In this document: piece after piece, positions 49,116 through 58,726 of the stretch
Position numbering within the stretch: the stretch's first letter is position 1
How the letters are laid out: each line of letters begins with the position of its first letter
Source: Pseudomonas cichorii
Lineage (GTDB): Bacteria; Pseudomonadota; Gammaproteobacteria; Pseudomonadales; Pseudomonadaceae
Assembly (NCBI RefSeq): GCF_018343775.1
Contig: NZ_CP074349.1
Coordinates: forward strand, 2,036,001-2,100,000
Length of the DNA: 64,000 nt
Direction of reading: 5' to 3'
Program-made: the position numbers and the translations under genes
Notes under the pieces: generated by a model
What the model was told of the DNA's origin: nothing
The model's input: the letters and a program-made list of their open reading frames with translations, nothing else
Database searches by the model: none

Positions 49116-50309
49116 TTGACGCATGAGGATGTTGCTTTGCTTACGAATCGTACACCAAGATCTGAATATGAAAACCGTTGGAAGCGTGCTCAGGCTACGG
49201 CACGGGCTAGCGGTGTTGAGGCGCTCGTGGTTTGGGGGAAGGGCGGCGGGACGGTAGATACAGCCAATGACCTAATTTATCTCGCTAACTATTGCCCCGT
49301 ATTCCCATACATTCCTGACCTCCCTGGGGTCTGGGCGGGGTTGTCCCATGGCGCGGTGATTATACCTGTCAATGGCGAACCTATTCTGATCACTGAGACA
49401 GACGCCATCCGCCGAGATGTGGTTAGCGTGCAGGACGTCCGCTCAGCGAATGGCTTCGTTCCCGACAAGGTAGCGGAGACCCTTCGTGAGCTAGGGTTGG
49501 GTAATTCACGTGTCGGCCTAGTGGCAGGGCCATGGTTGGTAGCGTCCATTTATAAGCGACTGCTCAACTGTGCGAAGGGCGTTGACTTCATCGAACTGGA
49601 CTATGCAATCGAAGCTCTTCGAACCCATAAGTCCGAGTTTGAATTCGAATTGCTTCGTGAAGCAGCGCTGGTTGGTAACGCCGCGATGGAGGCTATGATG
49701 AAAAGCGCCTCCACTCCCGGCACCTCGGAAGCTGATGCCGTGGCTGAAGCCTATAACATTGCCATCCGGAGAGGGAGCGCCATGATCGACGCCGCATGCT
49801 CCTCGGGCCGACATTCAGCTTTGTATTCTGACGGCATGGCACCTAACTGGACGACCCGACCGCTTGAGTCGGGTGACATCTTTCACTGCGATATGTATGG
49901 AGCTGCCGTCGAGGGCTATTGCTGGGATTTCTCACGATCTGTAGTAGTAGGCGGCAAATGGAGCGCAGGTCAAAACGAGGCGTATGACGGTGCGATTGCT
50001 GCAATTGATGCGGGTGTTGCGGCATGCCGCCCCGGCATTTCTGCCCACGCTCTCCACGAAGTTGTGTTCGCAGAGCTGAAAAAGCGGGAGATTTACTGCG
50101 GTTATCCGTTGCATGGCCATTCGTACGGCATCGGCTGGGAATCCCCATGGTTGGTACCTGGAAATGAGACGAAGATCGAAGCAGGTATGTCCATAGCTAT
50201 TGAATGTATGGCAGGGCGAGACGACATTGGATACGTAAAGTTCGAGCACAACGTTTTGGTTCATGCTGACAGGACTGAGCTCATCTCAACGTGTCCAGCC
50301 CGTTTATAG
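49116..50309 (+). CDS. M24-family metallopeptidase (Xaa-Pro dipeptidase-like)
   Basis: Up to 397 residues: creatinase-type N-domain (1-165) and pita-bread M24 catalytic domain. All five metal ligands can be seen: Asp in FHCDMYG, Asp in CWDFSRS, His in HGHSYGIG, Glu in IAIECMAG, Glu in VKFEHNVLV. Could be a prolidase, a creatinase or another amidohydrolase; the substrate is unknown. Start uncertain: TTG at 49116, or TTG at 49137, which has GAGGA six bases upstream. Confidence 0.88.
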   Translation: MTHEDVALLTNRTPRSEYENRWKRAQATARASGVEALVVWGKGGGTVDTANDLIYLANYCPVFPYIPDLPGVWAGLSHGAVIIPVNGEPILITETDAIRRDVVSVQDVRSANGFVPDKVAETLRELGLGNSRVGLVAGPWLVASIYKRLLNCAKGVDFIELDYAIEALRTHKSEFEFELLREAALVGNAAMEAMMKSASTPGTSEADAVAEAYNIAIRRGSAMIDAACSSGRHSALYSDGMAPNWTTRPLESGDIFHCDMYGAAVEGYCWDFSRSVVVGGKWSAGQNEAYDGAIAAIDAGVAACRPGISAHALHEVVFAELKKREIYCGYPLHGHSYGIGWESPWLVPGNETKIEAGMSIAIECMAGRDDIGYVKFEHNVLVHADRTELISTCPARL

Positions 50310-50668
50310 AAGTCAGCCGTCAAGTGTTCCGTGCCCGTGGCAACTTCGTGCTGCGGGCACGGCAAATTCGTTATTTCAAACGTTACCACCCACAGACAAT
50401 ATTTTTGCTATCTGGTTGACGTTCAGTTTTCTTGATCCTGACTACCGCGTGCAGTGGAAACTTGAGGAAGCGGAAACAACAGCTGTTACTCATCTATAAA
50501 TTCGGTAGTCAGCATCCAAGAAGTTTCACGAATAACGCCGGGTAACTGTCACTAGACGGCGTTAGATCCTGCAGCAATTCCCCTCGCGGTAGATGACGTA
50601 CTGCCTTATTGCTCGGCAAAGGCAAGGCAAAGGCAACAACGCGACGCCTACGACGTACATATATTCCC
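50310..50668. other. Intergenic stretch with a hairpin after the M24 gene
   Basis: No gene recognised in 359 bases. CCGTGCCCG (50329-50337) pairs with CGGGCACGG (50354-50362) 20 bases after the M24 stop and could terminate it, although the T run is weak. Confidence 0.45.
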
Positions 50669-50873
50669 CTAGCCCTTTGAGGGTGCTTTCCTGAATGCTT
50701 GTCGATACATCGTCGGATTCGTCCCGACGATATTCAGAAAATGCTCCCTCAAAGATGTCGAAGAATTAAAGCCAACCTCTGCCGCAACGTGTTCGATGGG
50801 TAGATCAGTCGCTTCCAGCAAGCATTGCGCGCGAGTTACTCTTGCATGGATCACCCACTGAAGAGGGCTTAGG
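50669..50873 (-). pseudogene. AraC-family regulator, 3' fragment cut by IS21
   Basis: The minus frame enters from the insertion sequence and reads LSPLQWVIHARVTRAQCLLE; ATDLPIEHVAAEVGFNSSTS; LREHFLNIVGTNPTMYRQAF. This is the second half of an AraC DNA-binding domain of the FtrA/GlxA type. The N-terminal part and first helix-turn-helix are missing from the window; the break coincides exactly with the IS end at 50874. Confidence 0.85.
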
Positions 50874-51034
50874 TGTTAGCGCTGATTGAAAACTGACCCA
50901 CCCTGCCGATTGAAAATTGACCCAGGATGGATTGCTGATTTTTGCCCCAGCAATTGTGAATAAGCTTAGCAGCAGTGTGCCGATTCAAGACGCATCAAGC
51001 CCCACCGCATGCAGCAGGGCATTTATGGTGCGGA

Positions 51035-51838
51035 TCAAAATGGCTCATCGTCCTCGATATCATTTCCGTCCTTTCGCTTTCGTTCGCGTGTTTTGATCTT
51101 TGTCTGGGCAGCCAATGTGCTGTGTTGTAGGCGGTAGGACTCGTTGCCCGTTTCGACGATGTGGCAGTGGTGTGTCAGCCGATCCAGCAACGCGGTGGTC
51201 ATCTTGGCGTCGCCAAACACACTCGACCATTCCGAGAAGCTCAGGGTGGTGGTGATGACCACGCTGGTGTGTTCGTACAGTTTGGACAGCAGGTGAAATA
51301 ACAGGGCGCCACCGCTTTGGCTGAAGGGCAAATATCCGAGTTCATCCAGTATCACCAGGTCTGTGCGCAGCAGTGCCTGGGCGATTCGCCCTGCCTTGCC
51401 ATCGTACTTCTCACGCTCCAGCAGATTCACCAGATCCACCGTGGAAAAGAAGCGCACGCGTTTGTTGTAGGCCGTGATTCCGGATACAGCCAAGGCACTG
51501 GCCAGGTGTGTTTTCCCGGTGCCAGGGCCGCCGATGAACACGACATTCTGCGCGGTTTCAGTGAACGCCAAGCTGGATAGATCGCTGACCAGCCGGGCAT
51601 CAGCGCTGGAAGCGCTGAAGTCAAAGCCAGCTAAGTCACGGTGCATGGGGAGTTTTGCCATGTTCATCTGATGATTCACCGAGCGCACCGCGCGATCCGC
51701 ATGTTCCTGCTGAAGCAGATGTTCCAGCAGCCATTTCGATGAAGCCGTCGACGCTGTTCCTTGAGAGACCAGTTCTTCCCAAGCACTGGCCATGCCGTGC
51801 AGGCGCAGTTCTTTGAGTTCAGTCATTAGGTCACGCAT
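51035..51838 (-). CDS. istB: IS21-family ATP-binding helper IstB
   Basis: 267 residues from ATG 51838 (GAGGAG upstream). AAA+ ATPase that regulates the transposase: Walker [14 protein letters not shown] near residue 105, Walker [12 protein letters not shown]. It overlaps the istA stop by eight bases. Tail is Lys/Arg/Asp rich ([19 protein letters not shown]). Confidence 0.95.
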   Translation of the reverse strand: MRDLMTELKELRLHGMASAWEELVSQGTASTASSKWLLEHLLQQEHADRAVRSVNHQMNMAKLPMHRDLAGFDFSASSADARLVSDLSSLAFTETAQNVVFIGGPGTGKTHLASALAVSGITAYNKRVRFFSTVDLVNLLEREKYDGKAGRIAQALLRTDLVILDELGYLPFSQSGGALLFHLLSKLYEHTSVVITTTLSFSEWSSVFGDAKMTTALLDRLTHHCHIVETGNESYRLQHSTLAAQTKIKTRERKRKDGNDIEDDEPF

Positions 51839-53342
51839 TGCGATTCTCCTCATCGGTCGTACGGAGCCGGTCGTAGCGTGCTGTATTGGCAACCGGCGCC
51901 ACTTTGAGTTGCAGGCTGGTTTCTACACAGGGAGGTGGTGCGGTGGAGGTCAGGCGGGCAACGACATTGAGGATGTGATCGGCGCTCAGACTTCCCGATT
52001 CAAGTACCAGCTCCACCGCCACCAGCACTGGTTCGAGACCGGCGATGGGCACAGCAGCCAGTACCTGCATCATGATTCGATCACCGTTGGTGTGACGCCT
52101 CAGTCCGCGTTTAAGAAGCTGTAACGGTTTTGGCAGATCATCAGCAAATGGAGCGCCATTGCGCAGTGCACCAGGCTTGCGTTCGATGAGTGGGATGTAG
52201 TGCTGCCAGTCAAAACCGACCTGATCTCGATCAAAGAGGCGCTCGTGACTGGCGATCACCGTTTCGTCGGCAATGACCACGATTCGCGAAGGGTACAAAC
52301 GGCTGCTGACCCATTGACCCACACGCTCGCAAGGCACCGAATAACGATTGCGCGCCACGCTGATCAGGCAGGTGCTAGAGACACGGACGGTGCGTTCCAC
52401 GTAGCCATCAAAGGCCGTCGGCATCGGCATCATTTCAGCCTGCTCCAGCTCCAGGACTTCTGCCACCGTCAAACCGTTGTACTGCGGATGTACAAGTTCA
52501 GCCCAGAGCGTACGACAGCGTTGGCCGAGCCAGACGTTCAGCTCCTCGAAGGTATGGAACATGCAATTTTGAGCATCGAGCCAGATTCGCCTCCGGCTGT
52601 CTTGCACGTTCTTTTCGACGATGCCTTTCTCCCAGCCAGAGGCCACGTTGCAGAAGTCCGGATCGAACAGATAGTGCGCGCACATCACGGAAAACCGGGC
52701 ATTGACCGTGCGGCCTTTGCCTTTGTTAACCTTGTCGACAGCCGTTTTCATGTTGTCGTAGATGCCGCGACGTGGCACGCCACCCAACGCTCCAAACGAG
52801 CGCGTATGGGCATCAAATAGCATCTCGTGGCCTTGGCTGGGGTACGCAACCAACCAGAATGCGCGGCTGGCGCACAGCTTCATGTGGGAGACCTGGACAC
52901 GTCGAAAAAGACCACCGATCAGCAGACCTTCTTCGCTCCAGTCAAATTGAAAGGCCTCACCGAGAGCAAACGTCAGCGGTACAAAAGCGCGTAAAGACTT
53001 GCCTTGCTCCCCTCGCCAAGAGCGGACAAACGCCGTGAGCTGGCTGTAGCCGCCGTCGTAACCCTCGGCCTTGATCTGCTCGAAAAGCGCTTTGGCGCTC
53101 CTGCGGTTGTGTCTTGGCCGGAACGAATCGGCCTTGAGCGCCTGCTCCAGGGTCTCGTGAAAAGGGCTGAGCTTATTGAAGGTTGCGCACCGTTGGTACG
53201 CTGGCTGAGTGGCTTCGGGCGCTCTGACCCATTTTCGGATGGTGTTTCTCGACAGCCCGGTACGCTTGGCTATCTGATGCAGCGAGAGCTTGTCGCGGAA
53301 GTACATCCGCCGGATTTTTCCCAACATTTCCATGCTGATCAC
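51831..53342 (-). CDS. istA: IS21-family transposase IstA
   Basis: 503 residues. N-terminal HTH ([20 protein letters not shown]), DDE core with first Asp in FQFDWSEEG and second in [13 protein letters not shown], and a beta-barrel plus C-terminal tail. GTG start at 53342 with AGGAG upstream; ATG three codons on is an alternative. Appears intact, so the element may be active. Confidence 0.94.
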   Translation of the reverse strand: MISMEMLGKIRRMYFRDKLSLHQIAKRTGLSRNTIRKWVRAPEATQPAYQRCATFNKLSPFHETLEQALKADSFRPRHNRRSAKALFEQIKAEGYDGGYSQLTAFVRSWRGEQGKSLRAFVPLTFALGEAFQFDWSEEGLLIGGLFRRVQVSHMKLCASRAFWLVAYPSQGHEMLFDAHTRSFGALGGVPRRGIYDNMKTAVDKVNKGKGRTVNARFSVMCAHYLFDPDFCNVASGWEKGIVEKNVQDSRRRIWLDAQNCMFHTFEELNVWLGQRCRTLWAELVHPQYNGLTVAEVLELEQAEMMPMPTAFDGYVERTVRVSSTCLISVARNRYSVPCERVGQWVSSRLYPSRIVVIADETVIASHERLFDRDQVGFDWQHYIPLIERKPGALRNGAPFADDLPKPLQLLKRGLRRHTNGDRIMMQVLAAVPIAGLEPVLVAVELVLESGSLSADHILNVVARLTSTAPPPCVETSLQLKVAPVANTARYDRLRTTDEENRNA

Positions 53343-53448
53343 CCTGTGTTCTCCTGCTCAAAAAGTGAGCAGAAGCAGTTGAACACCTGGGTCAGTTTTC
53401 AGTCGGCAGAACAGCCTCTACTGGGTCAGTTTTCGGTCAGCGGCAACA

Positions 53449-54541
53449 CACCATCGCCACCCTGGCCGAAAAATTCGGTGCATCTAGGGTGCTAAGCGGT
53501 GAAGGTCTGCCGCTGCCGACTGAATTGAAGGTCGGTAACACCAACTACCTAGTCGTCAGCGCGAAGATCAAGACAGCTGGTAAGAGCAAGAATGGTTCCA
53601 GTATTTTGAAAGCCAAGGGGGATGGTACGGAAGCTTACAATAGCTTCTGGCAAGCACTCAGCGACAGTCAGCGCAGTCCTGGTGCGCAGTTCGATTACTA
53701 CACGTCGGTGAAGCTACATCGCTTCAAGGCATCCCTCGATACCATCTGCCAAGGCATCGATGTCGACCTCAAAAAGAAGCTTTCTGCATCAGCTATCGAG
53801 AAATGCTTGCAGGAATTGGCACTCAAAGAGTCGATTTTCCGGGACAAGACCGTGACTATCAGCGGTGCAACTTTGCCTGATCATGCGCTACAGCTGGTGA
53901 GCTGCCGAAGGGACTGGAACGAGAACGTCTACATTCAGGTACTCGATGTGACCGTAAGCAGTGAGACCATCAAGATCGAACGCTCGCGCCGGTTTGATGA
54001 GACCTGCAAAGGTGAGTTCAATTATGAGTACAAGCAACTGGGCACCGTTTTTGGAAAGGAGGGCACCAAGGCTTTCGACGTCCTTTGGAACAAAGCGTTT
54101 TTGATCCGAGACGTGCGCTCGAATACTTGGCTGAATGCATACAACACCATTCGCGTGCCCTCGATCATCGGCAACACACTATTCGACAACCAGGAGCGCC
54201 AAGACGATGGTACGTCACCGTCCCGTCAGGTTCGCGCTGAAGTAGCTTCACTGCCGTACTACCTGACACCCACAAAGCAGAACCAGCGTCACAGCGTGTT
54301 CATTCAGGACAACGGTTTGGAAGGGGCTCTGTATTTCGTGGCGTCAAACAAAGCCACAAACGGAACGATTGCAAAGCAAAGCTTGATGTACAACGTTGTG
54401 ATCACCGACGAGGAGGGTACGCGCATTCCTGTCCTGAACCACCCATTGGGCGAGTTGTTCTTCTCAAGCTTTACCTATGATGTCGTGAGGCTTCGCGAAG
54501 CGGCCAAGAGCTCGATCTTCCAGAAAATTGTAGAGGTCTGA
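53449..54541 (+). pseudogene. Unrecognised gene, 5' end removed by IS21, 3' end by IS3
   Basis: An open frame of about 364 residues enters from the IS21 right end (HTIATLAEKFGASRVLSGEG) with no native start; an internal GTG at 53489 would give 350 residues. No membrane segments, no motif I can name; mixed alpha/beta composition with segments such as VFGKEGTKAFDVLWNKAFLI and IPVLNHPLGELFFSSFTYD. The stop TGA is supplied by the second IS at 54539. Across that IS the frame resumes at 55845 as Cys-Leu-His-Asn-stop, so only four residues are lost there. Function unknown. Confidence 0.75.
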
Positions 54542-54577
54542 ACCGCCCCGGGTATCGCGGAGGCTGTTTTGTTTGAG

Positions 54578-55483
54578 TCAGGCTGCAACTGATATGGCTG
54601 CCTGACTCTGTTCGTATAGTGCCTCAAACTCGGCTGGCGGCCTATTTCCAATAGGTTCCAGCAGACGCTGATGGTTGAACCAAGTCACCCATTTCAGCGT
54701 TTCCCACTCCAGACTTTCTACACTTTTCCACGGCCCTTGCTTGTGGATCAACTCCGTCTTGTAAAGGCCATTCATGGTCTCTGCCAGTGCGTTGTCGTAG
54801 CTATCACCGGTATTGCCAACCGACGGCTCGATACCCGCTTCGCCCAACCGCTCGCTGTAACGAATCGACAGATATTGCGAGCCTCTGTCGCTGTGATGAA
54901 CCAGCCGATGAGGCTCGGGCCGACGGACGTGAAGTGCCTGTTCGAGCGCATCCAGGACAAACTCCGTACGCATGTGTCGGCTGACCCGCCAGCCAACGAT
55001 GAACCTTGAATAGACATCCACGATGAACGCGACATAGGCAAATCCCTGCCAGGTTGAAACGAACGTGAAATCGGCGACCCAGAGCTGATTGGGACGTTCG
55101 GCAGTGAACTGGCGCTTCACTAGATCCCTGGGATTGGCATTGTCAGGATGGGCTTGCGTGGTTTTCACCGTTTTGCCCCAGGTCACGCCGCAGAGACCCA
55201 TCTCACGCATCAATCGCTCCACTGTGCAGCGCGCTACTGCCTGATGTTCGCGATGCATCTGCCGCCAGACCTTCCTGGCCCCATAGACCTCGTAGTTCTC
55301 CTGCCAGACACGATGAATCTGTACGGCAAGTGCCTCGTCACGAATCGCTCGGGCAGAGCGTCGTGAGCGATCACGTAAACGTGCGGCATGGCACCGGTAA
55401 GCCGATGGAGACACTTGCAACACGCGGCACAGTGGCTCGACTCCAAAGCGCTGTCGGTGCTCGTCGATCAGACGCCAGATCAC
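54578..55483 (-). CDS. IS3-family transposase OrfB (IS51-like)
   Basis: 301 residues, GTG start at 55483 overlapping the orfA stop by four bases. HTH_21 ([17 protein letters not shown]) then rve core: Asp in LWVADFTFV, Asp in HHSDRGSQY, Glu in [12 protein letters not shown]. Intact. Confidence 0.94.
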   Translation of the reverse strand: MIWRLIDEHRQRFGVEPLCRVLQVSPSAYRCHAARLRDRSRRSARAIRDEALAVQIHRVWQENYEVYGARKVWRQMHREHQAVARCTVERLMREMGLCGVTWGKTVKTTQAHPDNANPRDLVKRQFTAERPNQLWVADFTFVSTWQGFAYVAFIVDVYSRFIVGWRVSRHMRTEFVLDALEQALHVRRPEPHRLVHHSDRGSQYLSIRYSERLGEAGIEPSVGNTGDSYDNALAETMNGLYKTELIHKQGPWKSVESLEWETLKWVTWFNHQRLLEPIGNRPPAEFEALYEQSQAAISVAA

Positions 55484-55788
55484 TTCAAACGACGGTCGAG
55501 TTCCGCCTGGGCGAAAAAAGCGCTAGCGACCTTGAGGATCTCATTGGCTCGCTTGAGCTCACGAACCTCGCGCTCCAGCTCTTTGATCCGGGGATCGGCC
55601 GGGGTGCTAGGCGTTGTGGGCGAAGAGGCCTTGCGGATCCAGTTGCTCAAGGTTTGGGCGGTGCATCCGATCTTGCTGGAAACAGCCTCGATGGCTGCCC
55701 ACTGAGAATCGTGCGACTCGCGGACTTCGTAGACCATTCGCACAGCACGCTCACGGACTTCGGGGGAAAACTTGGGTGGCTTTGGCAT
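55480..55788 (-). CDS. IS3-family transposase OrfA (IS51-like)
   Basis: 102 residues: [20 protein letters not shown] opens the [15 protein letters not shown] closes it, and a coiled coil ([20 protein letters not shown]) follows. The end [13 protein letters not shown] is typical of the IS51 group. Coupled to orfB by the GTGA overlap. Confidence 0.93.
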   Translation of the reverse strand: MPKPPKFSPEVRERAVRMVYEVRESHDSQWAAIEAVSSKIGCTAQTLSNWIRKASSPTTPSTPADPRIKELEREVRELKRANEILKVASAFFAQAELDRRLK

Positions 55789-55859
55789 AGTGGCTCCAGT
55801 TTCTCAAAAGGTGGAGCCTCCGCGATACCCGGGGCGGTTCAGTCTGCCTACACAACTAG

Positions 55860-56397
55860 TACCTGGGGGGAAAGCTAGGTGTGCGCGGCTTAAATCAATG
55901 GCTTTCTGCACCAAACGCAATGGCTTTAGATCCCACCCTATTGGGGGCAACTTTTTGTCGGACGCCGATTACGGTGATCAAGCTACCTGTTGCTCCATTG
56001 CTCTTGGAGAAATGTAATTGTTGTCACCATGGAGTCTAACTCGGTGGTGCCGCATGAGGCAGCAGTATACCCATTCTGACTTCTTAGATTTCAGGATAGC
56101 CTTTGGCGGGCACACATTCTGATATGAGCGTGCGCAAAGAGTTGTACCGTTGGTGCGTTGTCTTGCCACTGGCCTCTGCAGCTTATGTTTGTGATGGCAT
56201 GCTAAAGCGGTTCGGACGGGTAGTGCTGCCTGGTGAGTACGCCTCCTCTGAGTGTGGAAGCCTTAAGGCCCAGTCCGCGGCTTTTTGCATTCAAGAAGTC
56301 GCTCCGTGCTTCACGTGCAGTACTGAAGATTGACAGGAATGTGCTACCGCTCTTTGCTGAGTATTCGGGCTAGTGGGGGCATCTAAGAAGCATGGTG
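55860..56397. other. Accessory DNA, nothing recognised
   Basis: 538 bases after the truncated unknown gene. Short open frames (for example 56103-56333 plus) lack ribosome sites and known motifs. No inverted repeats or terminator with a T run stand out. Confidence 0.4.
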
Positions 56398-56553
56398 CTA
56401 ATCGTGCTCGACGCTTGTTTGGCAGTACTTCAAAAACCCAAGCAAAACAGTTGTTACAGCCGGCAGCATCAGTGACAGCACGTAGCAGGCGATACTGATC
56501 AGGATGATGCGTCCATTCGGTTTGCCATGGGCGCTATCAAATGCGGTGTGCAT
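56398..56553 (-). CDS. Possible small membrane protein, 51 residues
   Basis: Minus-strand frame from ATG 56553 to TAG 56398. It reads MHTAFDSAHGKPNGRIILIS then ACYVLSLMLPAVTTVLLGFL, ending KYCQTSVEHD: a polar N-terminus and one or two hydrophobic helices. A weak GAG-A site precedes the ATG. No homologue recognised; could be the remnant of a longer gene. It is convergent with nothing and lies 155 bases from the GNAT gene on the same strand. Confidence 0.4.
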   Translation of the reverse strand: MHTAFDSAHGKPNGRIILISIACYVLSLMLPAVTTVLLGFLKYCQTSVEHD

Positions 56554-56707
56554 CCATTTTTTCTCTTTATACGGGGAGCGGAACGCCGTAAGCGTCCGGC
56601 CAACACGGCTGGTGTCATCAGTTGATTTGATTTATGGCGTTCATCAGGTAGAGGTAAACCGGATTGCAGGCCGTTTGAGGCCAGTCAAACGAACTGCGGA
56701 CAGCCCC

Positions 56708-57133
56708 TCAATCTAATCGCTTCTGTAGAAAAAAACGCTTATGTTCTGGAGGGAAATCATTGAGGTGCCCAAACTCAGTGAAACCGTGTCGCTCATAGAA
56801 AGATGGGGCCTGGAAATCAAAAGTATCGAGCCAGATTCCAACGCAGTCTTTTTCGCGCGCGACATCTTCCGCCATGTGGATCAGTCGTGAGCCTATGCCT
56901 TGGCCCCTGGTTTGCTCGGGTATCGCAAGTAGTTCTATGAATAACCAGCGGTAAAATATTTCACCGTAAAGGCCCCCAATCACTTCGCCGGTCTGTTCAT
57001 CACGGACTAGCAAAGCGATTGTCTCAGGCTTGGGGTCACCTGCCTGAGAAAAATTATGAGCCCGCAAAGGTCTGAGGATGGCCAGGCGCTCTTCCTCTCC
57101 CGGGTCGATCATCATTTCTATACGAGCCGTCAT
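56708..57133 (-). CDS. GNAT-family N-acetyltransferase
   Basis: 141 residues from ATG 57133 (AGGA seven bases upstream; a GTG one codon earlier is possible). The acetyl-CoA motif is LLAIPEQTRGQGIGSRLIHM near residue 70 (Q-x-x-G-x-G); the end FDFQAPSFYERHGFTEFGHL is the usual GNAT C-terminal strand. Substrate unknown. Lies in the accessory region. Confidence 0.9.
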   Translation of the reverse strand: MTARIEMMIDPGEEERLAILRPLRAHNFSQAGDPKPETIALLVRDEQTGEVIGGLYGEIFYRWLFIELLAIPEQTRGQGIGSRLIHMAEDVAREKDCVGIWLDTFDFQAPSFYERHGFTEFGHLNDFPPEHKRFFLQKRLD

Positions 57134-57289
57134 CACTAATCCTTTAGGTATTCAAACTGATATGGATAAACCTCGGCCCCAATTTGATCTCAGAGCAAAC
57201 GCCGATAGACATCCTACGGGGTCAGAAGGATTTCCACACGTACGGGATTAACTGCTCAATCTCTCTCGCTCGCAGCGTTGGCAAATAAG

Positions 57290-57844
57290 TCAGGACTGCA
57301 AATAACCAATAACCGGCGCAATGCTGCTCAATTGCGGGGCCTTGGCAATAACGTCGTCTGCCTGGCACCAGGGGTAACCGAGGCCTTGCAGCCAGTTCAT
57401 CACCGGTATCAGGTCTGCGGCCGGGCTGACCTGCATGTGATCAATGGTAATGGTCAGATGCACGACGAGCCCGGACTGAGAGTCAAAGCGCCAGTCATAC
57501 TGACCGCAGCCGACACGTACTGCTCCTGTTTCCTTGACGGTCATCCCCACCAGCCATTTGCAGGTGTACGCCGAGGCATCGCTCACCGGTGGTTCACCGA
57601 GGCAGAAGGTGTAAACGTTTTCATAGGTCTGGCCAAAGCCACGTACCAATGTTTGCGCAATGGCACCCAGCCCTTCCAGCGTGGACGGAAATGAAATGGC
57701 GTCGGTATGCACGAGCATTTCAACCGTGGCTTCGGGGCTGAATGCCTGGCGCAGAAGATCAGGTCGATTGCCATCCTTGGCCAGGATGTACTGTTCTATG
57801 GAGTGGCGGTTGTTCGGCACAGGGTTGGCCAACAGTGTGCTCAT
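57290..57844 (-). CDS. NTF2-like / SnoaL-type protein
   Basis: 184 residues. The N-terminal helices (NRHSIEQYILAKDGNRPDLL; RQAFSPEATVEML) and later strands (TCKWLVGMTVKETGAVRVGC; GQYDWRFDSQSGLVVHLTIT) follow the cone-shaped NTF2 fold found in isomerases, dehydratases and many proteins of unknown function. No catalytic set can be assigned. ATG start without a clear ribosome site. Not obviously in an operon. Confidence 0.75.
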   Translation of the reverse strand: MSTLLANPVPNNRHSIEQYILAKDGNRPDLLRQAFSPEATVEMLVHTDAISFPSTLEGLGAIAQTLVRGFGQTYENVYTFCLGEPPVSDASAYTCKWLVGMTVKETGAVRVGCGQYDWRFDSQSGLVVHLTITIDHMQVSPAADLIPVMNWLQGLGYPWCQADDVIAKAPQLSSIAPVIGYLQS

Positions 57845-57965
57845 TAGTTATAGGTACTCCATCACTGCGGTAATAGGGGGAGTCATTGTTTGAGCACCGA
57901 GTTGGCGGTGTCTATCCAACAATAATCGCGAGACATGTTCAGTTTAATTGAACAGGCAAGTTGCT

Positions 57966-58037
57966 CTTCGCGAATAAATTCGCTCCTACGCGGGCTGCGT
58001 GGGAGCGAATCGGGCGGCGCTCCGCTCATTCGCGAAA
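57966..58037. repeat. REP doublet, right copy
   Basis: TTCGCGAATAAATTCGCTCC followed, inverted, by GGGAGCGAATCGGGCGGCGC and CGCTCATTCGCGAA. Directly downstream of the DUF6124-like gene, and nearly the same as 45514-45584. Confidence 0.85.
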
Positions 58038-58042
58038 AAGCC

Positions 58043-58255
58043 TTAACGCACCTCCACCTGAGCCAGCGACCGCTCCAGCTCAGCCTTGGCCATGCCAATC
58101 AAATGCACCACCGAAAACGCCAGGTCGCGTTTCGGGCCGTTGAGGCTGTCTCCGGTTTCGTAGGCTGTGGCTGCTGCGCAACGCAGCAGGGCGTTGACGT
58201 GCAGAAGGGATTCTTCGAGGTTTTTATGCGGTGGATCGGGGGTTACTTTGATCAT
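58043..58255 (-). CDS. DUF6124/DUF3077-like small protein
   Basis: 70 residues from ATG 58255: MIKVTPDPPHKNLEESLLHV, then helices ending ELERSLAQVEVR. Proteins beginning with a MIKVTPDPP-type motif are common and multi-copy in Pseudomonas, usually next to REP sequences, with unknown function. A truncated relative lies at 45574-45728. Monocistronic, with the REP doublet just after the stop. Confidence 0.75.
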   Translation of the reverse strand: MIKVTPDPPHKNLEESLLHVNALLRCAAATAYETGDSLNGPKRDLAFSVVHLIGMAKAELERSLAQVEVR

Positions 58256-58684
58256 GAAGGTTGCCTGTGAGGTAAGGCCACCTGCCATTCGCTGCTAAAC
58301 AAACAATGGGTGGCGACTTTGACGCGGGTTAGCAGACCGGGGCAACCTACAAATCCGGCGCACTCGAAAGTGCCCCACGCAAAGCCGCCATAAGCGGTAC
58401 TTGCGCGTTGTATGTCACCCACAGGCTGCTAAACCCGATCACTGATATTCAGCGACGACCGCAGCCTAGAGCCCGAAATCACCCCGCGCAAGGGCTCGGG
58501 ATTTTCTCGGAAACTTCATGCAGATGAAAGGGAAAAGGGTGTCGGAATGGGTTGTAGGAGGCGGTTTTTTGGTTAGCGGACGTAAAATTCGCGAGGGAAA
58601 AAGTCCAGCCCGTCACTCATGCAGCACGGCCCTGAAAAATATTTTCAAAAAAATGTGAGGTAACCACGCCTGCCATCCGTGTAA
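58256..58684. other. Upstream region, no gene
   Basis: About 430 bases without a coding frame I trust. It contains several short hairpins, for example GCACT-CGAA-AGTGC near 58360 and GAGCCC...GGGCTC near 58470-58495, with no clear T run. Confidence 0.4.
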
Positions 58685-58708
58685 GTAAATGGGAATTATT
58701 CCTTTTAC
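58685..58708 (+). promoter_or_regulatory. Fur-box-like site before the siderophore receptor
   Basis: GTAAATGGGAATTATTCCTT and onward to TTAC; core inverted repeat GGAAT-T-ATTCC. It fits the A/T-rich Fur consensus at most core positions by eye and lies 19 bases before the start codon of a TonB-dependent siderophore receptor, where iron repression is expected. Confidence 0.5.
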
Positions 58709-58726
58709 TATGCCGGAGTCATTTAC

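Larger units (their letters stand above)
50874..53448 (-). mobile_element. IS21-family insertion sequence, 2575 bp
   Basis: Left end TGTTAGCGCTGATTGAAAAC; right end read inward TGTTGCCGCTGACCGAAAAC, about 23 of 27 positions matching. Further subterminal copies of the TGAAAA-TTGACCCA type repeat lie inside both ends, as in IS21 elements. It encodes istA and istB. Flanking bases differ (CTTAGG left, CACCAT right), so no target duplication is present. Confidence 0.92.
54539..55841 (-). mobile_element. IS3-family insertion sequence (IS51-like), 1303 bp
   Basis: Perfect 27-bp terminal inverted repeats beginning TGAACCGCCCCGGGTATCGC at both ends (54539 and 55841). The 3-base target duplication GTC is present at 54536-54538 and 55842-55844, so this is a clean, probably recent insertion. 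Two overlapping transposase frames on the minus strand. Its ends resemble those of the 46.4-kb element, but the proteins differ. Confidence 0.95.

Noticed and set aside
53449..54541. Argonaute/pPIWI-like C-terminal domain in the truncated unknown gene
   Set aside because: The size and position of polar motifs made me consider it, but I could not identify the catalytic or guide-binding residues, so I make no such claim.
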